DNA from: Phytohabitans flavus
GTDB taxonomy: Bacteria > Actinomycetota > Actinomycetes > Mycobacteriales > Micromonosporaceae
DNA length: 64,000 bases
Reading direction: 5' to 3'
Assembly (NCBI RefSeq): GCF_011764545.1
Contig: NZ_AP022870.1
Coordinates: 5,378,001 to 5,442,000 of the forward strand
Shown here: in pieces, positions 20,901 through 30,087 of the stretch
Layout: every line of letters starts with the position of its first letter
Numbering within the stretch: the stretch's first letter is position 1
The notes under the pieces: generated by a model
Seen by the model: only the letters and a program-made list of their open reading frames with translations
What the model was told of the DNA's origin: nothing
The model's database searches: none
Translations under genes and position numbers: made by a program

Positions 20901-20943
20901 CGAGGCGGACGAGGTCCGCGCCAAGCTGGCCGGCCTGGGATGA
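17908..20943 (+). CDS. AfsR/SARP-type regulator with extra N-terminal XRE domain (XRE, winged helix, BTAD, NB-ARC, TPR)
   Basis: 1011 residues from ATG 17908; an in-frame GTG at 17890 with AGGA upstream would add six. Domain order: XRE helix-turn-helix at about residues 7-70 (LLRRYRLAAGLSQQELA); OmpR/SARP winged helix at about 85-185 (EVLGPLSVRTG, VVSRDEIVDVLWGDQPP); bacterial transcriptional activator domain at about 190-330; NB-ARC ATPase with Walker A DGSAGVGKTALA near 395 and LVVLDNARDADHVRPLLPG; then TPR repeats to the end (repeated ALN/YH..G..EAL units). It probably activates a secondary-metabolite or developmental regulon. A hairpin directly follows. Confidence 0.88.
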   Translation: MAPQNAEATVGSLLRRYRLAAGLSQQELATGAAVSVRTIRDIERERVDSPRAPSLRRLAQALALAPSDRDRLLAALPGPRPVTRTDRRLRVEVLGPLSVRTGPAEVDLGPAPQRDLLALLAIQPGRVVSRDEIVDVLWGDQPPKTCLSMVQTYVGRLRGRLDPDREPRSPGDVIRLAGDGYAIDLDAAQLDLAQFQDLVELGTGTPDPSTAVDLLDHALRCWRGPVLGNASPRLRSHPAAVAVGRQRLRAALAYADLAADLGLHEATVARLQELAPDEPLHEGLTAKLMVALAGSGERAAALSLFAEVSRRLGDELGVEPSAELGDTHLRILRQEQVVRRADPRPRQLPAAVPSFTGRATQLERLDALLARERSGHGTAVVIATIDGSAGVGKTALAVHWAHRAAHRFPDGQLYVNLRGFDPAGPVPAGEAVRGFLEALHVPAQRMPVGLDAQTALYRSLLAGRRMLVVLDNARDADHVRPLLPGSPGCLVIVTSRDQLAGLVAAEGAYPVPLDLLDPDDAAQLLARRLGADRVAAEPEALAEITRACAGLPLALVIVAARAATRPISLAALADELRKARGGLDAFSGADPATDLRAVFSWSYRSLSEPASRLFRLLGLHPGADLAVPAAASLAGVPATEVPPLLAELGRARLLAEHAPGRYAFHDLLRAYAAELAAETNPPAERHAALHRLLDHYLHTAYAADAQLNPHRDKIARTPAQPGLTLDEVGDQRQALAWFTAEHATLLAVIERTATAGCDTHTWQLAWAVTTYLERQGHWHDWVGVQDLALQATRRLGRRGDVADAYRRLARAYARVGRYIDAHVHYWRALDIFGEVGDLLGLANTHRNLAYMCGTQGHQRDALYHARKALDLFRAAGHRVGEANALNNVGWYHARNGEYVEALEHCEQALELLREINDRPGVAATLDSIGYAYHHLGRPPEAVASFERALAMFRTAGDRSHEAGTLTHLGDAYRAAGERERARRAWRQALVLLEELDQPEADEVRAKLAGLG

Positions 20944-20949
20944 GCCGTC

Positions 20950-20975
20950 GCCAGCGCCGCTCTCGCGGCGCTGGC
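20950..20975. terminator. Hairpin between convergent regulator and tpiA
   Basis: GCCAGCGCCGC and GCGGCGCTGGC form a perfect 11-bp stem with loop TCTC. It begins 7 bases after the regulator stop and 12 bases beyond the tpiA stop on the other strand. The position between two converging genes suggests a bidirectional terminator. AATAACAAAAC follows on the plus strand. Confidence 0.8.
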
Positions 20976-20986
20976 AATAACAAAAC

Positions 20987-21787
20987 TCAGCGGGCGATGT
21001 GCTCCGGGAAGCGGCAGATCTGCACGAACTCCTCGGCGTCGATGCTCGCCCCACCGACCAGGGCGCCGTCCACGTCGGGCTGCGCCATGATGCTGGCGAC
21101 ATTGGCCGCCTTGACCGAGCCGCCGTACAGCACGCGCACGACCTCGGCCGTGGACTCGCCGAACTTCTCGGCGATCCGCTGCCGGATGGCCCCGCAGACC
21201 TCCTGCGCGTCCTGCGGCGTGGCGGTCTTGCCGGTGCCGATCGCCCACACCGGCTCGTACGCCACCACGACCTTCTCCACCTGCGCGGGAGTGAGGCCGG
21301 CCAGACCCGCGTCGAGCTGAGCGATCACGAACGGCACGTGCTCGCCCGCCTCGCGGATCTCCAGCCCTTCACCGATGCACATGATGGGCGCGAGCTCGTG
21401 CGTGAACGCGGCCTTCACCTTGATGTTGACCAGCGCGTCGTCCTCGTTGTGGTACTGCCTGCGCTCCGAGTGCCCCACGACCACGTACTGGCAGCCGAGC
21501 TTGGCCAGCATCGTCCCGGAGATGTCGCCGGTGTAGGCGCCCTTCGGGTGCGGTGAGAGGTCCTGCGCGCCGTACCCGAGCAGGAGCTTGTCGCCGTCGA
21601 CAAGCGTCTGCACCGTGCGGATGTCGGTGAACGGCGGGAGCACCACCACCTCGACGTCGCTCAGCTGCTGCTCGTTGAGGCTCGCGGCGAGCTTCTGGAC
21701 GAGCAGGTTGGCCTCGAGGTGGTTGAGGTTCATCTTCCAGTTGCCGGCCATCAGCGGCCGGCGCGCGGGCTGCGCCTTCCCTGCCAT
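20987..21787 (-). CDS. tpiA: Triosephosphate isomerase
   Basis: 266-residue TIM-barrel enzyme of glycolysis. The catalytic lysine is in MAGNWKMN, the histidine in VVGHSERR, the glutamate in YEPVWAIGTGKTATPQ, and the phosphate-binding end is LYGGSVKAANV. ATG 21787 is chosen because it overlaps the pgk stop (ATGA) and has GGAG just upstream; the GTG one codon earlier is an alternative. It is the last gene of gap-pgk-tpiA. Confidence 0.97.
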   Translation of the reverse strand: MAGKAQPARRPLMAGNWKMNLNHLEANLLVQKLAASLNEQQLSDVEVVVLPPFTDIRTVQTLVDGDKLLLGYGAQDLSPHPKGAYTGDISGTMLAKLGCQYVVVGHSERRQYHNEDDALVNIKVKAAFTHELAPIMCIGEGLEIREAGEHVPFVIAQLDAGLAGLTPAQVEKVVVAYEPVWAIGTGKTATPQDAQEVCGAIRQRIAEKFGESTAEVVRVLYGGSVKAANVASIMAQPDVDGALVGGASIDAEEFVQICRFPEHIAR

Positions 21788-22973
21788 CACTGCTCCAACG
21801 CGGCGACACCGGGGAGGGTCTTGCCCTCCAGGTACTCCAGCGAGGCGCCCCCGCCGGTCGAGATGTGCCCGAACGCCGCCTCGTCGAGGCCGAGCGTGCG
21901 CACAGCAGCGGCCGAGTCGCCGCCACCCACCACGGTGAAGCCGTCGACCTTGGTGATCGCCTCGGCCACGCCCCGGGTCCCGGCCGCGAACGGCGCGAGC
22001 TCGAAGACGCCCATCGGACCATTCCAGAACACGGTCCTGGCCGAGGCGAGCGCCTCGGTGAAGAGCGCGACGCTGGCCGGGCCGATGTCGAGGCCGAGCC
22101 GGTCGGCCGGGATCGCGCCCGCCTCGACCACCTCGTGCTCGGCGTCGGCCGCGAACGCCGTCGCCGCCACCACGTCGACCGGCAGGACGATCCGGCCGGC
22201 GGCGCGGTCGAGCAGGTCACGGCAGGTGTCGACCATGTCCTCTTCGAGCAGCGACTTGCCGACCTCGTGGCCCTGGGCCTTGAGGAACGTGAAGCACATG
22301 CCGCCGCCGACGAGCAGCTTGTCGACCTTGGGCAGCAGCGCCTCGATCACCGCGAGCTTGTCGGAGACCTTCGAACCGCCGAGGACCACAACGTACGGCC
22401 GCTCGGTCTGCCCAGTCAGCTTGCTGAGCACCTCGACCTCGCGCAGCACCAGCCCACCGGCGAAGTGCGGCAGGCGGGCCGGCACGTCATACACACTGGC
22501 GTGCTTGCGGTGGACGGCGCCGAACGCGTCGTCGACATACGCCTCGGCGAGCGCGGCCAGCTCGTCCGCGAACGCGCCCCGCTCGGCCGTGTCCTTGCTC
22601 GTCTCGCCGGCGTTGAAGCGCAGGTTTTCCAGCAGCGCCACGTCGCCGGAGGCCAGGCTCGCGGTCACCGACTTCGCCGACTCGCCGACCGTGTCGGTGG
22701 CGAACGCGATGGGCCGGTCGAGCAGCTCACCCAGACGCTGGGCGACCGGCTCGAGCGAGTACTTGGGGTCGGGCGCGCCCTTGGGGCGGCCCAGGTGGGA
22801 GGCGACGACGACCCGGGCGCCCGCGTCGCTGAGCGCGCGCACCGTCGGCAGCACCGCGCGGATGCGGCCGTCGTCCGTGATCGTCGTGCCATCCAGAGGG
22901 ACGTTGAGGTCGGCGCGCACGAACACGCGCCGACCCTCGACTCCCTCGGCGAGGAGGTCGTCCAGCGTCTTCA

Positions 22974-22974
<1 letters not shown>
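21787..22974 (-). CDS. pgk: Phosphoglycerate kinase
   Basis: 395 residues. The N-terminal substrate site is FVRADLNVPLDG, with SHLGRPKG next. The nucleotide domain carries LVGGGMCFTFLKAQG and the C-terminal GGGDSAAAVR. ATG 22974 overlaps the gap stop by 4 bases, and the gene's own stop overlaps tpiA by 3-4 bases, so gap, pgk and tpiA form one translationally coupled operon. Confidence 0.97.
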
Positions 22975-23978
<1,004 letters not shown>

Positions 23979-24105
23979 GGTCCATCTCCTCGTTTTTTGT
24001 GATTTTGTCTCTTATCGGCCTCGTCGCCGTAGCTCTCTGACAGTAGCTGAGTAGGTGTTTCGGATTTGGCCCGGGGTGACCGGCTCGGGGCCGTCATCCT
24101 GACCT

Positions 24106-24123
24106 GTCCGCCTGCGTGCGGAC
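24106..24123 (-). terminator. Possible hairpin terminator after whiA
   Basis: GTCCGC and GCGGAC pair across a 6-base loop, about 60 bases after the whiA stop and about 130 bases before the gap start. The stem is short and no T run follows, so this is weak. Confidence 0.3.
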
Positions 24124-24182
24124 ACGTTCCGCCGGGTGTCGTCACACCCAGCGATTGGTTACCCGCTTTTCGGCTCTTGTGG

Positions 24183-25163
24183 TTACCCGACGAGCATTTC
24201 GGGTGTGACGGCCGCCTCAGTATCCGGAATTCCGAGGTCTCTCGCGCGCTTGTCGGCCAATGCGAGGAGGCGACGGATTCGTCCCGCGATCGCGTCCTTT
24301 GTCAGGGGCGGGTCGGCGAGCGCGCCCAGCTCCTCCAGGCTGGCCTGGCGGTGCTCCAAGCGGAGGTGGCCAGCGCTGGTGAGGTGGTTTGGCGCGTCGT
24401 CGGCCAGGATTTCCAGCGCGCGGGTCACCCTCGCCGCGGCGGCCACCGCGGCCCGGGCGCTGCGCCGCAGGTTGGCGTCGTCGAAGTTGGCCAGGCGGTT
24501 GGCGGTGGCGCGCACCTCCCGGCGTACCCGCCGCTCCTCCCACGCGAGCACGCTGGAGTGCGCGCCGATGCGGGTGAGCAGCGCGGCGATCGCGTCGCCG
24601 TCCTTGACCACGACCCGGTCGACGCCACGGACCTCGCGCTGCTTGGCGCTGACCCCGATCCGCCGCGCGGCGCCGACCAGCGCGAGCGCCGACTCCGGCC
24701 CGGGGCTGGTGATCTCCAGGGCGCACGAGCGGCCGGGCTCGGTCAGCGAGCCGTGTGCCATGAACGCCCCCCGCCACGCGGAGACCGCGCAGCACACGCC
24801 GGCCGAGACCACGTGCGGCGGGAGGCCGCGGACCGGGCGTCCGCGCACGTCGAGCAGGCCCGTCTGGCGGGCCAGCGCCTCGCCCTCCCTGGCTATCCGG
24901 ACGATGTAGTGGCTGCCCTTGCGCAGCCCGCCCGAGGCCAGAATGTGCACCTCGCTCGCATACCCGTACACCTCTGCCACGTCCCGCCGCAGGCGCCGGG
25001 CGACCGCGCCGGTGTCCAGCTCGGCCTCCACCACGACCCGGCCGGAGGCGATGTGCAGGCCGCCCGCGAAACGGAGCAGCGCGGCCATCTCCGATCGGCG
25101 GCAGCAAGGCTTCGGCACGTCGACCCGGCTCAGCTCGTCCTTGACCGCCGCCGTCATAGCCAT
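24183..25163 (-). CDS. whiA: WhiA, sporulation regulator
   Basis: 326 residues. WhiA combines a degenerate LAGLIDADG homing-endonuclease fold with a C-terminal helix-turn-helix and works with WhiB in sporulation septation and chromosome segregation. Seen here: N-terminal TAAVKDELSRVD, CCRRSEMAALLRFAGGLHI, YVRGAFMAHGSL-like (WRGAFMAHGSLTEP), and HTH segment LEELGALADPPLTKDAIAGRIRRLL. ATG 25163 and ATG 25157 are both possible. It follows yvcK by 43 bases and is the end of the rapZ-yvcK-whiA cluster. Confidence 0.95.
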   Translation of the reverse strand: MAMTAAVKDELSRVDVPKPCCRRSEMAALLRFAGGLHIASGRVVVEAELDTGAVARRLRRDVAEVYGYASEVHILASGGLRKGSHYIVRIAREGEALARQTGLLDVRGRPVRGLPPHVVSAGVCCAVSAWRGAFMAHGSLTEPGRSCALEITSPGPESALALVGAARRIGVSAKQREVRGVDRVVVKDGDAIAALLTRIGAHSSVLAWEERRVRREVRATANRLANFDDANLRRSARAAVAAAARVTRALEILADDAPNHLTSAGHLRLEHRQASLEELGALADPPLTKDAIAGRIRRLLALADKRARDLGIPDTEAAVTPEMLVG

Positions 25164-25206
25164 CTCGTAGTCATCTCCTGGACAGTTGCGGGTGCTTCAG
25201 TTGTGA

Positions 25207-26195
25207 CTAACGACCGGCGCCCAAGACAGGCACCAGTGCGGCGCCAAGCGCCGCCGGATCGTGTCGAGCGCTGCCGTCAGACATCGCCACTGGGGCGAGA
25301 GTGAGCCGTGCACCCAGCGATTCTGCCGCATGCCGCACGGGTTCGGGGTCGCCTACGGCCTTCTCGTCCGCGATGACCGTGTCGATTTTCAGTTCGGGCA
25401 GGTACCAGCGCAGGGCCGCCAGGTGGCCGGCCACCGACAGCCCGAGGGTCTCCTTCTCCTCCGCGAGGTTGAGGGTCACCAGGCGGCGGGCGGGGCTGGC
25501 GACGATCGCGGCGGCCAAGCCGGGCATGAGCAGGTGCGGGATCACGCTCGTGTACCAGCTGCCCGGCCCGAAGATCAACCAGTCGGCCTCGGCGATGGCG
25601 GCGACCGCCTCGTCGCACGCCGCCGCGCGCGCCGGCGTCAACCGCACCGACAGGACGCGACCCCGGGTCACCGCGACCGCGTGCTGTCCGCGGACCGTCA
25701 GCACATCATCGGGTACCGCCGGGTCGGCGCCCTGCACCTCGGCCTCGATGCCGAGCGGCTCGCACGACATGGGCAGCACCCGCCCTGCCGCGCCCACCAT
25801 CCTGGCGGCGTTGTCGAGGGCGGCCACCGGGTCGCCGAGCAGCTCCATCAGGCCGAGCAGCACGAGGTTGCCCACGGTGTGCCCGGTCAGCGGCCCCGGC
25901 GGGCGGAAGCGGTGCTGGAAGAGGTCGGCCGTGGCCACCGAGTCGGGCGCGGCGAGCGCGGCCAGCGCCTGCCGCAGGTCGCCCGGGGCAGCGCCCCGCG
26001 CTCCGCCCGCAGCCGCCCGCTGGAGCCGCCGTCGTCACCTACGGTCACGATCGCGGTGATGTCCAGGTCGAGTTCGGCCTGGCAGTGGCGCAAAGCCCGA
26101 AGAGAGGCGGCGAGCCCGTGGCCCCCGCCGAACGCGACAACCCGCTGAGGCCGCTTGGCGCCGCTGGCGCCAACTGCCGAGTCGAGCTCGCTCAC
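25207..26195 (-). CDS. yvcK: YvcK/CofD-like gluconeogenesis factor (frameshift near 25986)
   Basis: UDP-sugar-binding morphogenesis protein of the CofD-like family (CuvA in mycobacteria). The N-terminal part RVVAFGGGHGLAASLRALR and VGDDGGSSGRLR, and the C-terminal part TGHTVGNLVLLGL, DWLIFGPGSWYTSVIPHLL and NLAEEKETLGL, lie in two frames. One lost base (GGGG for GGGGG at 25985-25988, plus-strand view) joins them to about 329 residues. GTG 26195 overlaps the rapZ stop by 4 bases. It lies between rapZ and whiA, as in most actinomycetes and firmicutes. Confidence 0.92.
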
Positions 26196-27082
26196 TCGCG
26201 CCCCAGGTCCCGGTGCTGGGCGTGAGCCGAGATGCGTGCCTGTCGCAACCGGTCGGCCAGCTCCTCGGCGATCGCGACGCTGCGGTGCTTCCCACCCGTA
26301 CAGCCGACGGCCACGGTGAGATAGCGCTTGCCCTCGCGCTCGAAGCCGGGCGCGGTGGTCCCGATCAGGTTTGCGTACGTACCGACGAACTCACCGGCGC
26401 CCGGCTGCCCCAGCACGTAGCTGCTGACGCCTTCCTCCTGGCCGTTGTGCTCGCGCAGCTCGGGCACCCAGTACGGGTTGGGCAGGAAGCGCGCGTCCAG
26501 CACGAAGTCGGCGTCCTGGGGCAGCCCGTACTTGAAGCCGAACGAGAGCACCGTCACCCGCAGCCGCCGCGCGTCCTCGCCGCCGAAGAGCTCCTCCACC
26601 CGGCGCCGCAGCTGGTTGACGTTGAGGTGGCTGGTGTCGATGATCACATCGGCGTGGTCACGCGCCTCTTCGAGCAGCTTGCGCTCGGCCGCGATGCCGT
26701 CCGCGAGCCGCCCGTCACCCTGGAGCGGGTGCGACCGCCGCACGCTCTCGAAGCGCCGGATCAGCACCTCGTCATCCGCGTCGACGAAGACCACCCGCGG
26801 GTGGAAGCCGCGGTCCTTGAGCGCCTTGATCGCTCCCACCAGGTCCGTCGAGAACGCACGGCTGCGCACGTCGAGCACCATCGCGGTGTGCTGGGCCGCG
26901 CCGCCCGCTTTCTGCGCCAGCTCAGCCATGTCGAGCATGAGCGCCTGGGGCAGGTTGTCGACCACGTAGAAGCCGACGTTTTCCAGGGCCCGGGCCACGG
27001 TGCTGCGGCCGCCGCCAGAGACGCCGGTCACCACCACCAGGTCGGTATCGTCTTCGGGCGGCGCGCTGGAATCGTCGTGCAC
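26192..27082 (-). CDS. rapZ: RapZ-family P-loop protein
   Basis: 296 residues. The Walker A motif is GVSGGGRSTVARALE, with Gly-Gly-Arg in place of the usual Gly-Lys, a variant seen in this family. The C-terminal RapZ domain has LSFGFKYGLPQDADFVLDAR and VGCTGGKHRSVAIAE. RapZ controls glmS small RNAs in enterobacteria, but in actinomycetes the role is unclear. GTG 27082 is the start. First gene of the rapZ-yvcK-whiA group. The usual upstream neighbour uvrC is present, but displaced by a 923-base insertion-like gap. Confidence 0.94.
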   Translation of the reverse strand: MHDDSSAPPEDDTDLVVVTGVSGGGRSTVARALENVGFYVVDNLPQALMLDMAELAQKAGGAAQHTAMVLDVRSRAFSTDLVGAIKALKDRGFHPRVVFVDADDEVLIRRFESVRRSHPLQGDGRLADGIAAERKLLEEARDHADVIIDTSHLNVNQLRRRVEELFGGEDARRLRVTVLSFGFKYGLPQDADFVLDARFLPNPYWVPELREHNGQEEGVSSYVLGQPGAGEFVGTYANLIGTTAPGFEREGKRYLTVAVGCTGGKHRSVAIAEELADRLRQARISAHAQHRDLGRE

Positions 27083-27382
27083 CAGAGAATCCTAGGCGCT
27101 CCGGCCGCCGTCTGCCCCGCCGGCATGGCCGGCACTGCCCACCCGATCGTCACCTTCCGCACCTTGGCACTCTTTGTTCCAGGCCAGCACCAATCGGGCC
27201 GCGCTGGGAGATCCTGGGGCCTCCGCCCCATCCCCGGCGCCTCGGAAATGAGAGAAGAAACGCCTAGATGCTCTAAGGGCGGCCGCCCTCCCCGCGTCCC
27301 GACCCGTGGTGCCCCGCGATCTTGCTCTGGAGACCAGATCCGTCCAGATTGGTGGCCGCAGATCGACGCCGGATGGAGATTT

Positions 27383-27410
27383 TGAGCTACCGCGATGTCC
27401 ACGGTGGTCC
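27383..27410 (+). repeat. Left terminal inverted repeat of the rapZ-uvrC gap element
   Basis: 28 bases from TGAGCTACC to GGTGGTCC. They match the right end with 27 of 28 identities, and match 43533-43560 with 24 of 28. Confidence 0.75.
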
Positions 27411-27604
27411 GGACCGCTGCTCCCGCGGCCTCACCCTCCGCTGTTCACAACCCGAAGGCCCCCTCGGCCAGCATCCGCCGGCGCAGCGGCTACGGCCCGC
27501 CCATCCCGCACGCTGATCCAAGCTGGCCGCATCATGAAGCCCTCGACATGCGGCTAAATCACCCAAAGCACCCTGGCCGGGTGCCGTTGTCGCCAAGCCC
27601 GAGA

Positions 27605-27652
27605 GATCTAGTCGACTTTTTGTCGTCCTGACGGCAGAAAGTCGACTAGATC
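27605..27652. repeat. 48-bp near-perfect palindrome (hairpin of 23 pairs)
   Basis: The outer arms GATCTAGTCGACTTT and AAAGTCGACTAGATC are perfect 15-bp inverted copies, each containing GTCGAC. The inner 18 bases continue pairing to a 2-base centre, with only two G-T positions (27620-27637 and 27623-27634). It lies inside the rapZ-uvrC gap element, slightly left of its middle. As RNA it would be a very stable rod; as DNA it could extrude a cruciform. Confidence 0.85.
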
Positions 27653-27882
27653 CAGCATTCTTCCGGATCTGCCCGCGCGACTCGGCCGCGAGGCCGGTGG
27701 TGGAGCGGCGGTCCGGAACCAATGCCCACTCGGCCCAATTTGATCAAGGCTCAGAGCTGGGCATGCTCTGAGGCCGCGCCGAGCGCCGGGTCCGCCGATT
27801 CCCTGGGCGCGGCGTCGATTTCCCTGCTCGAGTAGGGCAGCCCAGGATGGGCCTGACTTCATGATCAAGTGGCGTTGGGGCT

Positions 27883-27910
27883 GGACCACCGCGGACATCG
27901 CGGTAGCTCA
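27883..27910 (-). repeat. Right terminal inverted repeat of the rapZ-uvrC gap element
   Basis: Reverse complement of the left end with one mismatch. It ends GGTAGCTCA at 27910. The GGTAGCTCA string resembles a tRNA D-arm, but no tRNA fold follows. Confidence 0.75.
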
Positions 27911-28005
27911 GATCGATCTATGTCCTGGAAGTGTGCATGCGGGTCGAGGGGCTTAGCGCGACGAATACGCCGCTGCGAAAGCCGGTCGAGTCCCGTCCTG
28001 TATCT

Positions 28006-30027
28006 CTACTCCGGAGGGCCAGACCCGCCCGCCTGCCCGTCCGGGGCCGAGCCGACAGCGGCCGTCGAACCCGCGACGGTGGCCGTAGCGGGGCCGGGAT
28101 CTGGGGAATCGGAGCCGCCGAGCGCCTCTACGATGGCCTCCGCCGTGCGGCGGCCGATGCCGGGCACCTCGGCGATCTCTTCGGCGCTCGCCCCGCCAAG
28201 CCGCTTCAGGGAGCCGAAGTGGCGCAGCAGTGCCTTGCGGCGTACCTCGCCCAGACCGGGGATCGCGTCCAAACTGGACACTGTCATCCGCTTTGATCGG
28301 CGCTCCCGGTGGAACGCGATCGCGAACCGGTGAGCCTCGTCGCGCAGGCGCTGCAACATATACAAGCCCTCGGAGGCGCGCGGCATGATGACCGGGAAGT
28401 TGTCGGCGGGCAGCCACACCTCCTCCAGCCGCTTCGCCAGGCCGCACAGTGCCACGTCGTCGATGCCCAGGTCGGCCAGGACGGCGGCAGCGGCATTCAC
28501 CTGGGGCTGGCCGCCGTCGACGACGACAAGCTGCGGCGGATACGCGAACTTGCGCGGCCGCCCCGTCGTCGGGTCGATGCCCGGCCGCTCCGGGTCCTCC
28601 GCCTCCTCGGCGTCGAGCTCGCCGACCGACGCACGCGCCTCCAGGTACCGTGCGAATCTCCGCCGCAGCACCTCCGACAAGGCCGACAGGTCGTCGGTCG
28701 CGCCGCGCACCGCGAAACGTCGATATTCGCTCTTGCGCGGCAGCCCGTCCTCGAAGACCACCATGCTGGCCACCACGTCCGTGCCCTGGATCTGCGAGAC
28801 GTCGTAGCACTCGACGCGCAGCGGCGCGGTCTCCATCCCCAGCGCCTCGGCGATCTCCTCCAGCGCCTTGCTGCGCATGGTGAGGTCGCCCGAGCGCCGC
28901 AGCTTGTGGCGGGTAAGCGCCTCGGCGGCGTTGCGCGCGACGGTCTCCAGCAGCGCCTTCTTGTCGCCCCGCTGCGGCACCCGCAGGTGCACCCGGCTCC
29001 CGCGGTGCTGGCTCAGCCAGTCGGCGAGCGCGTCCTCGTCCGGCGGGAGTGCGGGCACGAGCAGCTCGCGGGGGACGTCGCCCTCGCCCTGCTCACCGCC
29101 ATAGACCTGGCTACAGAAGTGGTGCACGAGGTCGCCGGTGGTCAGGTCCTCGGTCTTCTCGACCACCCAGCCGCGCTGGCCGCGCACCCGCCCGCCGCGC
29201 ACGTGGAAGACCTGGACCGCGGCCTCCAGCGGGTCCTCGGCGAACGCCACCACGTCCGCGTCCGTCCCGTCGCCGAACACCACGGCCTGCTTCTCCAGCG
29301 CGCGCCGCAGCGCCACCACGTCGTCCCGCAGGCGGGCGGCGAGCTCGAACTCCAGCCGCTCCGACGCGGCCATCATCTCCCGCTCCAGCCGCTTGACCAT
29401 CATCTCGGTGCGGCCGGCCATGAAGTCGCAGAACTCCTCGACGGTCGCCCGGTGCTCGTCCGCGCTCACCCGTCCCACACAGGGCGCCGAGCACTTGCCG
29501 ATGTCGCCGAGCAGGCAGGGGCGGCCGATCTGGCCGGCCCGCTTGAAAACCCCGGAAGAACAGGTCCGCGCCGGGAAGACGCGCAAGAGAAGGTCGAGCG
29601 TCTCGCGGATCGCCCAGGCATGCGAATACGGCCCGAAGTAGCGCACGCCCTTGCGCTTGGCACCCCGCATGACCTGAAGTCGGGGGTACTCCTCGTCGAG
29701 CGTGACGGCAAGATAGGGGTACGACTTGTCGTCGCGGTACTTCACGTTGAAGCGCGGGTCGTACTCCTTGATCCAGGAATACTCCAGCTGGAGCGCCTCG
29801 ACCTCGCTCCCCACCGTGACCCAGTCGACGGCCGCCGCCGTGGTGACCATCTGCTGGGTGCGCTGGTGCAGGTGCCACAGGTCGCCAAAGTACGAATTCA
29901 GCCGGCTGCGGAGGCTCTTCGCCTTGCCGACGTAGACGACCCGACCACTCGCGTCGCGAAAACGGTAGACCCCCGGGGCGTCCGGGATCGTGCCCGGCGC
30001 CGGACGGTAAGTAGAGGGGTCTGCCAC
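28006..30027 (-). CDS. uvrC: UvrC, excinuclease subunit C
   Basis: 673-residue nuclease of nucleotide excision repair. GIY-YIG domain at about residues 14-95 (PGVYRFRDASGRVVYVGKAKSL); UvrB-binding UVR motif near 205-240 (MVKRLEREMMAASERLEFELAARLRDDV); RNase H-like C-terminal nuclease with LVVDGGQPQVNAA; tandem HhH near 590-645 (LDAIPGLGEVRRKALLRHFG, VPGIGRRTAEAI). The last about 30 residues are a Gly/Ala/Pro-rich tail. The start is GTG 30027. It normally heads the uvrC-rapZ-yvcK-whiA set. Confidence 0.97.
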   Translation of the reverse strand: MADPSTYRPAPGTIPDAPGVYRFRDASGRVVYVGKAKSLRSRLNSYFGDLWHLHQRTQQMVTTAAAVDWVTVGSEVEALQLEYSWIKEYDPRFNVKYRDDKSYPYLAVTLDEEYPRLQVMRGAKRKGVRYFGPYSHAWAIRETLDLLLRVFPARTCSSGVFKRAGQIGRPCLLGDIGKCSAPCVGRVSADEHRATVEEFCDFMAGRTEMMVKRLEREMMAASERLEFELAARLRDDVVALRRALEKQAVVFGDGTDADVVAFAEDPLEAAVQVFHVRGGRVRGQRGWVVEKTEDLTTGDLVHHFCSQVYGGEQGEGDVPRELLVPALPPDEDALADWLSQHRGSRVHLRVPQRGDKKALLETVARNAAEALTRHKLRRSGDLTMRSKALEEIAEALGMETAPLRVECYDVSQIQGTDVVASMVVFEDGLPRKSEYRRFAVRGATDDLSALSEVLRRRFARYLEARASVGELDAEEAEDPERPGIDPTTGRPRKFAYPPQLVVVDGGQPQVNAAAAVLADLGIDDVALCGLAKRLEEVWLPADNFPVIMPRASEGLYMLQRLRDEAHRFAIAFHRERRSKRMTVSSLDAIPGLGEVRRKALLRHFGSLKRLGGASAEEIAEVPGIGRRTAEAIVEALGGSDSPDPGPATATVAGSTAAVGSAPDGQAGGSGPPE

Positions 30028-30087
30028 TCCGAAAGCCTAGCCCGCGCCTCTGTCAATAACGGGAGGCGCGGGCCGGCCGGCGCCGTG

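Larger units (their letters stand above)
27383..27910. mobile_element. Candidate non-autonomous element (MITE-like) with 28-bp terminal inverted repeats
   Basis: The left end 27383-27410 begins TGAGCTACCGCGATGTCC. The right end 27883-27910, read in reverse complement, begins with the same 18 bases. Over 28 positions the two ends differ only once (A versus G at position 19). The 528-bp unit has no transposase frame. I see no clear target duplication at the flanks. A third, diverged copy of the left end lies at 43533. The element may be a MITE or another family of interspersed repeat. Confidence 0.55.
27083..28005. other. 923-bp gap between rapZ and uvrC, without genes
   Basis: uvrC and rapZ are usually close neighbours, so this gap is unusual. 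The part 27383-27910 is bounded by 28-bp inverted repeats and contains a 48-bp palindrome (separate entries). Short open frames here are low-complexity, overlap each other on both strands, and have no recognisable start sites or families. 27083-27382 and 27911-28005 show nothing I can name. Confidence 0.7.

Noticed and set aside
27306..27898. Small open frames inside the rapZ-uvrC gap
   Set aside because: They overlap each other on both strands, lack ribosome sites and families, and run through the inverted repeats and palindrome.
27888..28005. tRNA gene or fragment (GGTAGCTCA near 27902 and GGTCGAGTCCC near 27985)
   Set aside because: The D-arm-like and T-arm-like strings cannot be folded into a cloverleaf; the first is part of the terminal inverted repeat.
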